A stretch of DNA of 64,000 nucleotides, from contig JAZRBM010000008.1 in NCBI GenBank assembly GCA_045635085.1, positions 145,420 to 209,419 of the forward strand, in the 5' to 3' direction. The notes under the pieces were generated by a model. The model searched no databases. It worked only from the letters and a program-made list of their open reading frames with translations, and was not told where the DNA came from. This stretch comes from Congzhengia sp045635085 (lineage in GTDB: Bacteria > Bacillota > Clostridia > UBA1381 > UBA9506). A program made the position numbers and the translations under genes. Shown here one piece after another: positions 7,988 to 17,324 of the stretch. The number at the start of each line of letters is the position of its first letter. Positions within the stretch are counted from its first letter, which is position 1.

Positions 7988-9814
7988 TTAATTTTGTTTT
8001 TTCATGCGACCTGCCAATTTATCGCGGTCTTGTTTTGATAAGATTTTTTTTCTGAGCCTTATGCTTTCAGGTGTGATTTCAACAAGCTCATCATCTGAAA
8101 TAAATTCTAAACACTGCTCTAAACTCATAATGATTGGCGGTGTTAATTTAACTGTATCATCAGAACCTGCTGCACGCATATTTGTAACGTGCTTTTTCTT
8201 GCAAACGTTAACAGTCAAATCTTCGTTTTTGGCATTTTCGCCAACGACCATCCCCTCGTAAACCTCAACTCCGGGTCCTAAGAAGAGCGCTCCGCGAAGC
8301 TCTGCATTTAAAAGTCCGTAGGCAACTGTTGTGCCTGTTTCCCAGGCTATCATAGAGCCGCGGTTGCGCGACTGAATTTCGCCTTTAAATTCTTCAAAGC
8401 CCTCTAAAATAGAGTTCATAACGCCATTGCCCTTGGTGTCTGTTAAAAATTCGCTGCGATATCCAATTAGGCCACGGGATGGGATTGTAAATTCAAGTCT
8501 CATATATCCATCGTTGTTAGGATACATATTTTCCATCTGGGCTTTTCTTGAACCGAGTTTTTCAATTACATTACCTGAAAATTCTTCAGGTACATCGACA
8601 ACTAAGCGCTCCATAGGCTCTAAAACTTTTCCGTCTTTTTCCTTAAAAATAACCTGAGGACGGGACACCTGAAATTCGTATCCTTCACGACGCATAGTTT
8701 CAATCAATATGGATAAGTGCAGCTCGCCGCGTCCTGAAACTTTGAAACTGTCGGCACTGTCTGTTTCTTCGACCTTTAAGCTTACGTTTGTTTCCAGTTC
8801 TCGGAAAAGTCTGTCGCGTAAATGTCTTGATGTAACAAACTGGCCCTCTCTTCCTGCAAAGGGGCTGTTGTTTACTATAAAGTTCATAGAAATTGTGGGC
8901 TCATCCACCTCGATAACAGGAAGCGGGTCAATGCAGTCGGTTGCGCAGATTGTTTCGCCGATATTAAAGTCGCCCAGACCTGAGATAGAAATAATATCAC
9001 CTGCCAAAACGGATTGTGTTTCGGTTCTTGTTAGGCCTTCAAATGTGTAAATTCTGCCGATTTTAACGTTTGATACAGTTCCGTCTGCACGGCAAAGCGA
9101 AACGTTTTCGCCGTATTTTACTGTACCGCGGGAAACCTTGCCTACTGCAATTTTTCCTATATATTCATCGTAATCGATGTTAGAGATTCTAAGTTGCAGG
9201 GGGTCAGTTGGCGAGCCGACAGGTGATGGTACACTCTCTAAAATAACATCAAAGAGCGGTGTCATATCGTTTTTTAAATCGTCTAAGGACAAACCGCAGA
9301 TGCCTTGCTTGGCTGACGCATAAACAACAGGAAAGTCTGCCTGGTCGTCGTTTGCACCGAGGTCAATGAAAAGGTCTAAAATTTCGTCGATAACCTCTTC
9401 ACAACGCGCCTGAGGGCGGTCAATCTTATTGATAACCACGATAGGTTTAAGGTTTAATTCAAGCGCTTTTTTTAAAACAAATCTAGTCTGGGGCATAGCA
9501 CCTTCAAAGGCATCTACAACCAAAAGCACGCCCTCGACCATACCTAAAACACGCTCAACCTCTCCGCCGAAATCTGCGTGTCCCGGGGTATCTACGATGT
9601 TGATTTTTGTACCGTTATGAATAACGGATGTGTTTTTTGAAAGGATTGTGATACCGCGTTCACGCTCTAAATCATTTGAGTCCATTACACGTTCGTGAAC
9701 CTGCTCGTTGTCGCGAAATATTCCGCTATTTTTAAACATCGCATCGACCAGTGTTGTTTTACCGTGGTCAACATGAGCGATGATTGCAATATTTCTTATG
9801 TTATTCTTTTCCAA
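7988..9814 (-). CDS. typA: Translational GTPase TypA/BipA
   Basis: A 608-residue ribosome-associated GTPase involved in 50S assembly and stress adaptation. The G domain begins IRNIAIIAHVDHGKTTLVDAM (P-loop), with DTPGHADFGGEVERV (G3) and NKIDRP (G4), followed by EF-Tu-like domain II, EF-G-like domains III and V, and the TypA-specific C-terminal domain ending in lysine-rich residues. I chose the TTG at 9814 because GGAGGA lies at 9826-9821 with 6 bases of spacing and the protein then begins MEKNNIRNI, as in homologues. The frame stays open upstream, but those residues are promoter DNA. Divergent from lysA. Confidence 0.93.
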   Translation of the reverse strand: MEKNNIRNIAIIAHVDHGKTTLVDAMFKNSGIFRDNEQVHERVMDSNDLERERGITILSKNTSVIHNGTKINIVDTPGHADFGGEVERVLGMVEGVLLVVDAFEGAMPQTRFVLKKALELNLKPIVVINKIDRPQARCEEVIDEILDLFIDLGANDDQADFPVVYASAKQGICGLSLDDLKNDMTPLFDVILESVPSPVGSPTDPLQLRISNIDYDEYIGKIAVGKVSRGTVKYGENVSLCRADGTVSNVKIGRIYTFEGLTRTETQSVLAGDIISISGLGDFNIGETICATDCIDPLPVIEVDEPTISMNFIVNNSPFAGREGQFVTSRHLRDRLFRELETNVSLKVEETDSADSFKVSGRGELHLSILIETMRREGYEFQVSRPQVIFKEKDGKVLEPMERLVVDVPEEFSGNVIEKLGSRKAQMENMYPNNDGYMRLEFTIPSRGLIGYRSEFLTDTKGNGVMNSILEGFEEFKGEIQSRNRGSMIAWETGTTVAYGLLNAELRGALFLGPGVEVYEGMVVGENAKNEDLTVNVCKKKHVTNMRAAGSDDTVKLTPPIIMSLEQCLEFISDDELVEITPESIRLRKKILSKQDRDKLAGRMKKQN

Positions 9815-9848
9815 AAGAATTCCTCCAATTAAAAATTTCACAAATAAT

Positions 9849-9876
9849 ATTTTAACACAAAAACATAAAAAGTCAA
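9849..9876 (-). promoter_or_regulatory. Promoter of typA
   Basis: On the minus strand TTGACT (9876-9871) and TAAAAT (9854-9849) are 16 bases apart, about 35 bases upstream of the TTG start of typA. Confidence 0.65.
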
Positions 9877-9883
9877 ATAAAAA

Positions 9884-9912
9884 TTGACATGTTGTCATAC
9901 TTTTGGTAAAAT
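9884..9912 (+). promoter_or_regulatory. Promoter of lysA
   Basis: TTGACA (9884-9889), 17-base spacer, TAAAAT (9907-9912). The predicted leader before the lysA GTG is about 30 bases, too short for a lysine riboswitch. It overlaps the divergent typA promoter region. Confidence 0.8.
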
Positions 9913-9946
9913 AGATAAATAGTCGCAAAAAAAAGGAGAAAAGATA

Positions 9947-11239
9947 GTGATTTCGGAGCATTTGGGAATAAATAATGGTAATCTTACAATAGGCAAGGCA
10001 GATGCTGTTTCTTTAGCAAAAGAGTATGGCACGCCTCTTTATGTGCTGGACGAAAACAGAATAAGGAAAAACTGCTCGTCTTACGTTACATCTATGAAGA
10101 AATATTATGGCGGTAACGGGAGGATTTTGTTTGCATGTAAAGCTATGTGCATCAAAGAGCTTTGCCGGATTGTAGCTTCAGAAGAGCTTGGATTAGACGT
10201 TGTTTCAGGCGGAGAAATGTATACGGCATATAAATCGGGTTTTCCTATGGACAAGGTGTATTTTCACGGCAACAACAAGACAATTGACGAAATAAAAATG
10301 GCACTCGATTTAGGTGTGGGCAGATTTGTAGTTGATAATGAATACGAGCTTGAAACAATAAGCAAGCTATCAAAAGAAAGAAATATCACAGCAAATGTTC
10401 TTTTCAGAATTAAGCCCGGTATTGACGCGCATACTCACGAATTCATAAGAACAGGACAGATAGATTCAAAGTTTGGTGTTGCTCTTGAAACGGGCGAAGC
10501 AATAAGCATAATTAAAAAGGCGATTTTATGCGAAAATATAAGATACTGCGGCATACATTGCCACATAGCATCTCAGGTTTTTGAAGCCTCGTCATTTTGT
10601 GAAGCGGCTGAAGTTATGATGAATTTCATCAAAGAAATAAAAGATACCTGCGGCGCAGATACCGATGAATTAAATCTGGGCGGCGGATTTGGTGTTGCAT
10701 ATACAGAAAAAGACACGCCCATTGCGTATGATGAATACATGAAAGCAGTAAGTGATATTATTCATAAAAAGGCAGACGAGCTTGGCATAAAGCTTCCGTT
10801 CATACTGATGGAGCCGGGCAGAAGCATAGTTGCGGATGCAGGTATCACGCTTTATACAATAGGAAACATCAAAGAAATTCCAAATATAAGAACCTACGTT
10901 TCGGTTGACGGTGGTATGGCAGACAACCCAAGGTATATATTATATCAGGCAGAATATACATTTTTAGTTGCAAACAAAGCAAATGAGCCAAAAACAGAAA
11001 CAGTAACAATAGCAGGGAAATGTTGTGAATCCGGAGATTTGTTGGGTGAGCACGTAAAACTTCAAAAGGCACAAATCGGCGACATACTTGCGGTGCTCAC
11101 AACGGGAGCGTATAATTATTCGATGTCAAGTCACTACAACAGAATACCAAATCCCGCGGTGGTTATGGTAAATGACGGAGAGGCAAAATTAGTGGTTAAG
11201 CGTGAAACTTATGAAGATATAATTAAAAATGACTTATAG
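9947..11239 (+). CDS. lysA: Diaminopimelate decarboxylase
   Basis: A 430-residue PLP-dependent fold-III decarboxylase that converts meso-diaminopimelate to lysine, the last step of lysine synthesis. The PLP lysine is in FACKAMC near residue 65. HIASQ and LNLGGGFGV lie mid-protein, ILMEPGRSIVADAG supplies the phosphate/substrate site, and CESGD near 359 gives the catalytic cysteine from the partner subunit. Length is normal. The start is GTG, with AGGAG 8 bases upstream. It is a single-gene unit with a consensus promoter and a terminator right after the stop. The related carboxynorspermidine and arginine decarboxylases are less likely. Confidence 0.92.
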   Translation: MISEHLGINNGNLTIGKADAVSLAKEYGTPLYVLDENRIRKNCSSYVTSMKKYYGGNGRILFACKAMCIKELCRIVASEELGLDVVSGGEMYTAYKSGFPMDKVYFHGNNKTIDEIKMALDLGVGRFVVDNEYELETISKLSKERNITANVLFRIKPGIDAHTHEFIRTGQIDSKFGVALETGEAISIIKKAILCENIRYCGIHCHIASQVFEASSFCEAAEVMMNFIKEIKDTCGADTDELNLGGGFGVAYTEKDTPIAYDEYMKAVSDIIHKKADELGIKLPFILMEPGRSIVADAGITLYTIGNIKEIPNIRTYVSVDGGMADNPRYILYQAEYTFLVANKANEPKTETVTIAGKCCESGDLLGEHVKLQKAQIGDILAVLTTGAYNYSMSSHYNRIPNPAVVMVNDGEAKLVVKRETYEDIIKNDL

Positions 11240-11263
11240 AAAACTGCGCATTAGCGCAGTTTT
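11240..11263 (+). terminator. Terminator after lysA
   Basis: AAAACTGCGC and GCGCAGTTTT form a 10-bp stem with an ATTA loop directly after the lysA stop codon. Confidence 0.88.
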
Positions 11264-11340
11264 CTATTTATATAAAGAAAATCACAAAAGACGATAGAAT
11301 GTCCTATTAAAAGTGTCTGATTTTTGGGGGAGTATTTCAT

Positions 11341-11418
11341 ATGAAAATGGGCTTTATAAGTTTAAAAAAACCTTGCTATTATCATATGATTGTGATAAAA
11401 TATACTAAAATGGTATAG
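11341..11418 (+). CDS. Possible 25-codon leader ORF upstream of mnmG
   Basis: ATG at 11341 is preceded by a strong GGGGGAG (11326-11332) at 8 bases, and runs 25 codons to TAG at 11416-11418 (begins MKMGFISLKK). It overlaps the apparent mnmG promoter (11373-11401), so it would need an upstream promoter to be transcribed; none is obvious. It may be chance. No function is assigned. Confidence 0.2.
   Translation: MKMGFISLKKPCYYHMIVIKYTKMV
11373..11401 (+). promoter_or_regulatory. Promoter of the mnmG-pgsA run
   Basis: TTGCTA (11373-11378), 17-base spacer, TAAAAT (11396-11401). The predicted start near 11408 leaves a leader of about 37 bases before the mnmG ATG. Confidence 0.65.
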
Positions 11419-11444
11419 TTATGACAATTTTTGAGGAGATTAGG

Positions 11445-13361
11445 ATGGAAGATACGAAAGAAACTGTTATTTTGCCTGATGCTGCGGCATACCTGGCAGA
11501 GAGCTACGACGTTGTTGTTATAGGCGGAGGGCATGCAGGTGTAGAAGCGGCACTAGCATCTGCAAGACTTGGGGCAAAGACTGCAGTTTTTGCTTTAAAT
11601 CTTGATACAGTTGCAAATATGCCGTGTAACCCATCTATAGGTGGCACTGCAAAAGGTCATCTCGTGCGTGAAATTGATGCACTTGGTGGCGAAATGGGAA
11701 AAACTGCGGATAAGACTTTTTTGCAGTCGCGAATGCTTAATCGCGGCAAAGGACCGGCAGTTCATTCTCTGCGCGCGCAATCTGACCGAAGAGCTTATCA
11801 GGCAGTTATGAAGCACGTTATAGAAAAATGTGAAAATCTTGACTTAAAACAGGCAGAAATCGTTCATATAGAGATTAAAGATGGCAAGGTGCAAGGCGTA
11901 GTTACAGCAGTTGGTGCGTACTACCCTGCGCAGTGTGTTGTTGTTGCGAGCGGTACATATCTTAAGGGAAAGATAATCATCGGCGACCACTCATACGGCG
12001 GAGGTCCTGACGGTTGTCAGCCGGCAAATGAATTGTCACAGTCGCTATCAGACAGCGGTGTTACTATTATGAGATTTAAAACAGGTACGCCTGCAAGAGT
12101 TAACCGCTCAACCATTGACTTTTCAAAAATGGAAGTTCAGGAGGGCGACGAGCAAATCGTTCCATTTTCGTTTGAAACTAAAGATGTAGGCAAAAATACA
12201 CATGTATGCCACTTGACATATACAAATGCCAAAACGCACAAAATAATAATGGATAACCTTCATCGTTCTCCGCTTTATAGCGGAAAAATAGAGGGTGTCG
12301 GACCGAGATATTGCCCATCTATAGAGGATAAAATAGTAAGATTTAAAGATAAAGAGCGCCATCAGTTGTTTATTGAGCCTATGGGAGCGAATACAGAAGA
12401 AATGTATGTTCAAGGTATGTCATCGAGCTTGCCTGAAGATGTGCAGCTTGCTATGTTGCGCTCTATTGAGGGGCTTGAAAATGTAAAGATGATGCGCACA
12501 GCTTATGCCATAGAATACGATTGTGCTGACCCTACACAGATGGATGCAAGTCTGGAGTTTAAAGAGATATCAGGACTTTTTGGGGCAGGTCAGTTTAACG
12601 GAAGTTCAGGTTATGAAGAGGCAGCGGCACAAGGACTGATTGCAGGAATTAATGCAAGCAGAAAAGTGCAGGGAAAAGCTGCTATTGTACTTGACAGAGC
12701 ATCAAGCTATATAGGAACACTAATTGATGATTTAGTAACCAAGGGAACACACGAGCCTTACAGAATGATGACGTCGAGATCTGAGTACAGACTGATTCTG
12801 CGTCAGGACAATGCTGATTTTCGCCTGACTCCGCTGGGATATGAAATTGGTTTAATAAGCGAAGAAAGATACGAAAGATTTAAACAAAAGTGGAAAGCAA
12901 TAGAAAACGAGGTTGAAAGAATAGAAAAAATAGTACTGCCACCATCTGAAAAGGTTTTAGACTATTTAAATAAACACAATTCAACGCCTATTTCATCAGG
13001 TGCTAAATTCTGCGATTTACTCAAAAGACCTGAGCTTGATTATCTGAGCCTGATGGAACTTACCGAAGATAAAGTGACGCTTGATGCACAATCAGCCGAA
13101 GAGGTTGAGATTTTAGTAAAATACAGTGGGTATATACAAAGACAGAACAAACAGATTGAGCAGTTTAAAAAACTGGAGGCAAAGAAGCTTCCCAAAAACA
13201 TCAACTACGATGAAATTTCGGGATTAAGACTTGAAGCAAGACAAAAGCTAAACAAATTAAAGCCGCTCTCAATCGGTCAGGCAAGTAGAATTTCGGGCGT
13301 AAGCCCTGCTGATATTTCGGTGCTCTTGGTATATTTGGAGCAATCAGTAAGAAAGGAATAA
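11445..13361 (+). CDS. mnmG: tRNA uridine-5-carboxymethylaminomethyl modification enzyme MnmG (GidA)
   Basis: A 638-residue FAD protein that, with MnmE, modifies U34 of tRNAs reading purine-ending codons in split boxes. The Rossmann FAD site is DVVVIGGGHAGVEAALASAR near residues 22-41; NPSIGGTAKGHLVREIDALGG and the HSLRAQSDRRAY segment are family signatures; GAGQFNGSSGYEEAAAQG and MTSRSEYRL follow. The C-terminal helical domain binds MnmE and tRNA. ATG 11445 is chosen because GAGGAG (11433-11438) is 6 bases upstream; ATG 11421 has no RBS. The N-terminus is about 15-20 residues longer than many homologues. mnmE is not adjacent; the next gene, yicC, is 4 bases away. Confidence 0.93.
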   Translation: MEDTKETVILPDAAAYLAESYDVVVIGGGHAGVEAALASARLGAKTAVFALNLDTVANMPCNPSIGGTAKGHLVREIDALGGEMGKTADKTFLQSRMLNRGKGPAVHSLRAQSDRRAYQAVMKHVIEKCENLDLKQAEIVHIEIKDGKVQGVVTAVGAYYPAQCVVVASGTYLKGKIIIGDHSYGGGPDGCQPANELSQSLSDSGVTIMRFKTGTPARVNRSTIDFSKMEVQEGDEQIVPFSFETKDVGKNTHVCHLTYTNAKTHKIIMDNLHRSPLYSGKIEGVGPRYCPSIEDKIVRFKDKERHQLFIEPMGANTEEMYVQGMSSSLPEDVQLAMLRSIEGLENVKMMRTAYAIEYDCADPTQMDASLEFKEISGLFGAGQFNGSSGYEEAAAQGLIAGINASRKVQGKAAIVLDRASSYIGTLIDDLVTKGTHEPYRMMTSRSEYRLILRQDNADFRLTPLGYEIGLISEERYERFKQKWKAIENEVERIEKIVLPPSEKVLDYLNKHNSTPISSGAKFCDLLKRPELDYLSLMELTEDKVTLDAQSAEEVEILVKYSGYIQRQNKQIEQFKKLEAKKLPKNINYDEISGLRLEARQKLNKLKPLSIGQASRISGVSPADISVLLVYLEQSVRKE

Positions 13362-13365
13362 TATT

Positions 13366-14244
13366 ATGATAAAAAGCATGACGGGCTACGGAAGATACGA
13401 GCATATTGACGAGAATAGAAAAATTGTAATTGATTTGCGTTCTGTTAATCACAGGTATTGTGACATTACAGTAAAAGTTCCAAGGGCGTACGGCTATTTG
13501 GAAGACAAAATCAAAGAATATGTTGCATCTAACATTTCACGTGGCAAGGTTGAGGTGTTTTTGTATATTGAAAATTATACCTCGAATGATAAGCTAGTGA
13601 CAATTGACCATGTTTTGGCTGAGAATTATTACAATGTACTTAAAGAATTAAAGGAAAAATACGATTTAAGAAATGATGTGGGTATTTCAGATTTAGCAAG
13701 ATTTTCTGACATTTTTGTAACGCGTCAGCAGGATGAGGACAAGGATAAGGCGTGGGAAATGGTATTGTCGTGCCTTAAGCCTGCGGTTAACGATTTTGTT
13801 GCGATGCGTCTTCGCGAGGGAGAAAGATTAAAGGAAAATCTCTTAGAGCGTGCTGCTGCAATCAAGGAATTGGTTTGTCAAATAAAAGAGCGCTCCCCTG
13901 AAATGATAAAAGAGTACGAGCAGAGATTGCGCGCAAGAATAGACGAGCTTTTGGGTGATTTTAAGGCAGACGAAGGCAGAATTTTAACAGAAGTAGGCGT
14001 GATGGCCGACAAGGTTTGCATTGATGAGGAGCTTGTAAGGCTTGATTCTCATTTTACAGAGCTTGAGAAAATTTTGGCGTTATCCGAACCTGTTGGAAGA
14101 AAGCTTGACTTTTTAGTTCAGGAAATAAACCGTGAAACAAACACAATCGGCTCTAAAGCTAACGACTTTGGTTTGGCTAAATGTGTGGTTTTAATAAAAT
14201 CAGAAATAGAAAAACTAAGAGAACAAATTCAAAACATAGAGTAA
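13366..14244 (+). CDS. yicC: YicC/YloC family endoribonuclease
   Basis: A 292-residue protein beginning IKSMTGYGR, the hallmark of the YicC/YloC family, with DLRSVNHRYCD close behind and the conserved C-terminal LDFLVQEINRETNTIGSKAND segment. Family members have been shown to cut RNA. Length matches the family. It lies 4 bases after mnmG and 12 bases before remA, in the common Firmicute order yicC-remA-gmk-rpoZ, so it is co-transcribed with this core cluster. Confidence 0.92.
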   Translation: MIKSMTGYGRYEHIDENRKIVIDLRSVNHRYCDITVKVPRAYGYLEDKIKEYVASNISRGKVEVFLYIENYTSNDKLVTIDHVLAENYYNVLKELKEKYDLRNDVGISDLARFSDIFVTRQQDEDKDKAWEMVLSCLKPAVNDFVAMRLREGERLKENLLERAAAIKELVCQIKERSPEMIKEYEQRLRARIDELLGDFKADEGRILTEVGVMADKVCIDEELVRLDSHFTELEKILALSEPVGRKLDFLVQEINRETNTIGSKANDFGLAKCVVLIKSEIEKLREQIQNIE

Positions 14245-14256
14245 GGAGGAAACGTT

Positions 14257-14538
14257 ATGAAGCTAATAAATATCGGTTTTGGAAATGTTATTTCAGCAAA
14301 GAGATTAGTAGCAATCGTTTCACCTGATTCTGCACCTATAAAAAGAATGGTACAGGATGCCCGTGACCGCGGAATTTTAATAGATGCCTCTTACGGAAGA
14401 CGTACACGTGCTGTAATTATTATGGACAGTGACCACATTATTTTATCGGCAGTTCAGCCGTCGACCGTTGCTCACAGACTTGACGAAAATGCAGCCACAG
14501 AGGATATAGGCGACTTAGGAGGAGAAGAAGATGAATAA
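14257..14538 (+). CDS. remA: RemA-like DUF370 regulator
   Basis: A 93-residue DUF370 protein (MKLINIGFGNVISAKRLVAI). In Bacillus subtilis RemA is a DNA-binding activator of biofilm matrix genes and osmoprotectant uptake; the family forms multimeric rings. The conserved core runs to about residue 78 (PSTVAHRL), followed by an acidic tail. Its stop overlaps the start of gmk by 8 bases, so the two are coupled. In this organism its targets are unknown. Confidence 0.9.
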   Translation: MKLINIGFGNVISAKRLVAIVSPDSAPIKRMVQDARDRGILIDASYGRRTRAVIIMDSDHIILSAVQPSTVAHRLDENAATEDIGDLGGEEDE

Positions 14539-15136
14539 GTCGCGTGGAATTTTAGTTGTATTTTCAGGACCGTCAGGCTCAGGAAAAGGCACAGTGCTCA
14601 AAGAGGCACTTAAGAAAAATGATGATTTGAAACTTTCTGTTTCTGTTACGACGCGTATGCCGCGAGTGGGAGAAATTAACGGAGTTGACTATATTTTTAA
14701 ATCAAAAGAAGAGTTTTTAGACCTTGTTTCAAACGATGGTTTTTTAGAATGGGCGTGTTTTTGTGAAAATTATTACGGCACACCTAAAGCTGAGATTGAA
14801 AAACTGCTGGATGATGGAAAAAATGTAGTTTTGGAAATCGAGGTTCAGGGCGCGATGAAGATAAGAGAAAACTGCCCTGAAGCAGTGCTTATATTTAATT
14901 TGCCACCGTCTATTAAAGAACTAAAAAACCGTCTGGTCGGCAGAAACACCGATGCACCGGATGTGATTAAAAAACGTCTTGATACGGCTGTTTGGGAAAT
15001 TGCCCAGGCAGAAAAGTATGACTATGTTTTAGTAAATGATAAGGTAGACAAGGCAGCAGATACCTTGCTTTCGATTATCGAAGGTGAAAGATGCAGTGCA
15101 AAAAGAAATAAAAATCTGTTAGATTTATATAAATAA
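14531..15136 (+). CDS. gmk: Guanylate kinase
   Basis: A 201-residue enzyme that phosphorylates GMP to GDP with ATP. The P-loop FSGPSGSGKGTVLK lies near residues 11-24. The GMP-binding region follows: VTTRMPRVGEINGVDYIF, and then EWACFCENYYGTP. The lid and adenine regions are normal (R..DA..VIKKRLDTA). Length is typical. The ATG at 14531 lies inside the end of remA, after GGAGGAGAAG. The gene is in the usual position between remA and rpoZ. Confidence 0.95.
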   Translation: MNKSRGILVVFSGPSGSGKGTVLKEALKKNDDLKLSVSVTTRMPRVGEINGVDYIFKSKEEFLDLVSNDGFLEWACFCENYYGTPKAEIEKLLDDGKNVVLEIEVQGAMKIRENCPEAVLIFNLPPSIKELKNRLVGRNTDAPDVIKKRLDTAVWEIAQAEKYDYVLVNDKVDKAADTLLSIIEGERCSAKRNKNLLDLYK

Positions 15137-15158
15137 TTTTTGAAAGGAATGATATATT

Positions 15159-15473
15159 ATGATGCTTTATCCGTCATTTGTAAATCTTCTTGAAAAGGCG
15201 GGAAGTAAGTATAGTTTAGTTGTTGCAGCTTCAAAGCGCGCAAGAGCTCTGTGTGAAGAAGCCTCTGATGCAGGTGAATCTATAGACGGTGCACGTGCCA
15301 TTACAGCTGCAGCCGAAGAAATCGCAAGAGGAGACATTTCTGTTGAAAGTTACGAGGGCACAGACGAAATCATCGAAAAGATTGCTTATGTAAACTCAGA
15401 AGAGTATCTTGCAAATCAACAAGCTCAAAACGAAGCAAGAGCACGTTTTGAAATCAAAGAAGATGAAGAATAA
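15159..15473 (+). CDS. rpoZ: RNA polymerase omega subunit
   Basis: A 104-residue omega subunit that helps assemble and stabilise RNA polymerase around beta prime. The conserved core is YSLVVAASKRARAL near residues 19-32, then the helix ITAAAEEIARGDI. The tail is acidic and longer than in the shortest Clostridial omegas. AAAGGA is 11 bases upstream of a double ATG (15159 or 15162). The 3' end overlaps rimO. Confidence 0.9.
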   Translation: MMLYPSFVNLLEKAGSKYSLVVAASKRARALCEEASDAGESIDGARAITAAAEEIARGDISVESYEGTDEIIEKIAYVNSEEYLANQQAQNEARARFEIKEDEE

Positions 15474-16821
15474 GACAAAAATAGGCGTGGTTTCTCTGGG
15501 TTGCCCGAAAAACAGAGTTGATACAGAGGTAATGCTCGGCATTTTGGGGAGCGAGGGCTACGAAATTGTAGTAGATCCGAAAGATGCTAACATAATTATT
15601 GTCAACACGTGCGCGTTTATAGATTCGGCAAAGGAAGAATCTATAAATACAGTTTTAGAAATGGCAGAGTATAAAGACAATAATTGTAAATATCTTATTA
15701 TGACAGGGTGTATGGCAGAGCGATACCATGACGAGATTTTAAATGAGCTTCCCGAGGTAGATGCAGTCGTGGGAACCGGAGATTATCACAAAATTGCCGA
15801 AGTCATAAAAGACTTAGAAAGTGGGGAAACCCCCGTTATATACGGTCACATTGATGATGATATTCCAGAAGGATACCCACGTATGATTTCAACCGGCAAA
15901 GCCACAGCGTATTTAAAAATTGCTGACGGATGCGACAATAAATGTACCTATTGTATCATACCAAAGCTTCGCGGAAAATACAGAAGCCGGCCTATGTCAG
16001 ACATTTTAGCAGAAGCTGAAGAATTAGCTAAAAGTGGCGTTCGTGAGATTATACTAATCGCACAGGATACCACACGTTATGGCTATGATTTAGAGGGCAG
16101 GGAGTTACTCTCGGAGCTTTTGAAAAGCCTTGCAAAAATTGACGCCCTTCATTGGATTCGCGTGCATTATATGTACCCTGAATCAATTACAGACAGTATG
16201 ATTGAGGTTTTTGCCAAAGAACCTAAAGTGGTAAAATATATGGACATTCCTATTCAGCATATAAATAATCGTGTGCTAAAGAGAATGGGAAGGCTAAACA
16301 CAAAGGAAGAAACCGAAAACCTGATTAAAAAACTAAGGAGCACGATTCCTGAACTTACAATAAGAACAACGGTAATTACCGGTTTTCCGGGTGAAACCGA
16401 AGAAGAGTATGAAGAGCTTTTGGATTTTGTAAAAAAAGCCAAATTTGAAAAGCTTGGTGCTTTTGCATATTCTGTTGAAGAGGGAACAGCAGCGGCACTT
16501 CTTTCTGAACAGCTGGATGAAGAGACAAAAGCTAATCGCCAGGAAAAAATAATGCAGGCTCAAAAAGAGATTTCAAAAGAAGTGCAAAAAAAACGTCTGC
16601 AAAAGGTAGTCGAAGTTATTTGCGAGGGCTACGATGAAGAAAATCTTATGTACTTTGGTCGCTCGCAATCCGACTCGTTAGATGTTGACGGAACGGTTTA
16701 TTTTGCAGCTTTAGATGAAGTAAAAATCGGCGAATTTGTTTATGTGCGTATTTTAGATACTGACAATTACGACTGCACCGGCGTGCAGATAGAGGAGGAT
16801 TATGATGAACACTCCAAATAA
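15463..16821 (+). CDS. rimO: Ribosomal protein uS12 methylthiotransferase RimO
   Basis: A 452-residue radical-SAM methylthiotransferase that modifies an aspartate of ribosomal protein S12. The N-terminal MTTase domain starts KIGVVSLGCPKNRVDTEVM, the RimO-type signature, with further cluster cysteines in VNTCAFID and TGCMAER. The radical-SAM triad is in ADGCDNKCTYCIIPK near residue 153, and a C-terminal TRAM domain is present. ATG 15463 overlaps rpoZ by 11 bases and fits homologues; no strong RBS is seen, suggesting coupling. The open frame back to 15409 is not expected to be translated. The SLGCPKN form separates it from MiaB and MtaB. Confidence 0.93.
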   Translation: MKNKTKIGVVSLGCPKNRVDTEVMLGILGSEGYEIVVDPKDANIIIVNTCAFIDSAKEESINTVLEMAEYKDNNCKYLIMTGCMAERYHDEILNELPEVDAVVGTGDYHKIAEVIKDLESGETPVIYGHIDDDIPEGYPRMISTGKATAYLKIADGCDNKCTYCIIPKLRGKYRSRPMSDILAEAEELAKSGVREIILIAQDTTRYGYDLEGRELLSELLKSLAKIDALHWIRVHYMYPESITDSMIEVFAKEPKVVKYMDIPIQHINNRVLKRMGRLNTKEETENLIKKLRSTIPELTIRTTVITGFPGETEEEYEELLDFVKKAKFEKLGAFAYSVEEGTAAALLSEQLDEETKANRQEKIMQAQKEISKEVQKKRLQKVVEVICEGYDEENLMYFGRSQSDSLDVDGTVYFAALDEVKIGEFVYVRILDTDNYDCTGVQIEEDYDEHSK

Positions 16822-17323
16822 GCTTACGCTATTAAGAATTATAATGATACCTGTTTTTATGGTAGCTTATATGTATTTAAAAAATAATATTTTATCTGCA
16901 CTAATCTTTGTTTTGGCGTTCTTTACGGATTTGCTTGATGGATATCTGGCAAGAAAGAACAATCAGGTGTCAGACTTTGGCAAAATTATGGACCCTTTAG
17001 CAGACAAAGTGTTAGTTTCTGCAGCTATGGTGCTCCTGGCTCAGACAAACGTCATAAGTGCGTGGGTTACAGTTTTGGTTTTGGCACGTGAATTCATAGT
17101 TTCAGGTGTCAGGATGGCGGCTGCTGCGGATGGAAATGTTGTTGCGGCAAGTATCTGGGGAAAAGCAAAAACGATGTGGCAGTTTATAGCCTTGTCAATT
17201 GCGCTTTTAATTAACAAACCAAATCTGGTTGTTGATTTACTTATGTGGGTAAATCTTGGGCTGACGGTGCTTTCTGGAGCGGATTATATTATTAAAAACA
17301 AAAGCTACTTATCCTACAAATAA
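16802..17323 (+). CDS. pgsA: CDP-diacylglycerol--glycerol-3-phosphate 3-phosphatidyltransferase
   Basis: A 173-residue membrane enzyme making phosphatidylglycerophosphate from CDP-diacylglycerol and glycerol 3-phosphate. The CDP-alcohol phosphotransferase motif is complete: DLLDGYLAR followed by G and D in FGKIMDPLADK, residues about 42-68. Several hydrophobic segments are visible. The start (16802, or the next ATG at 16805) overlaps the rimO end and follows GAGGAGG. It is the last gene of the run and is followed by a terminator. Confidence 0.92.
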   Translation: MMNTPNKLTLLRIIMIPVFMVAYMYLKNNILSALIFVLAFFTDLLDGYLARKNNQVSDFGKIMDPLADKVLVSAAMVLLAQTNVISAWVTVLVLAREFIVSGVRMAAAADGNVVAASIWGKAKTMWQFIALSIALLINKPNLVVDLLMWVNLGLTVLSGADYIIKNKSYLSYK

Positions 17324-17324
17324 T

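Noticed and set aside
9815..9946. Lysine riboswitch before lysA
   Set aside because: Predicted leader is only about 30 bases and has no fitting structure.
9815..9961. N-terminal extension of typA to 9961
   Set aside because: It covers the divergent promoters; TTG 9814 with GGAGGA at correct spacing gives the family N-terminus.
11421..11444. mnmG start at 11421
   Set aside because: The RBS lies downstream of this ATG, in front of ATG 11445.
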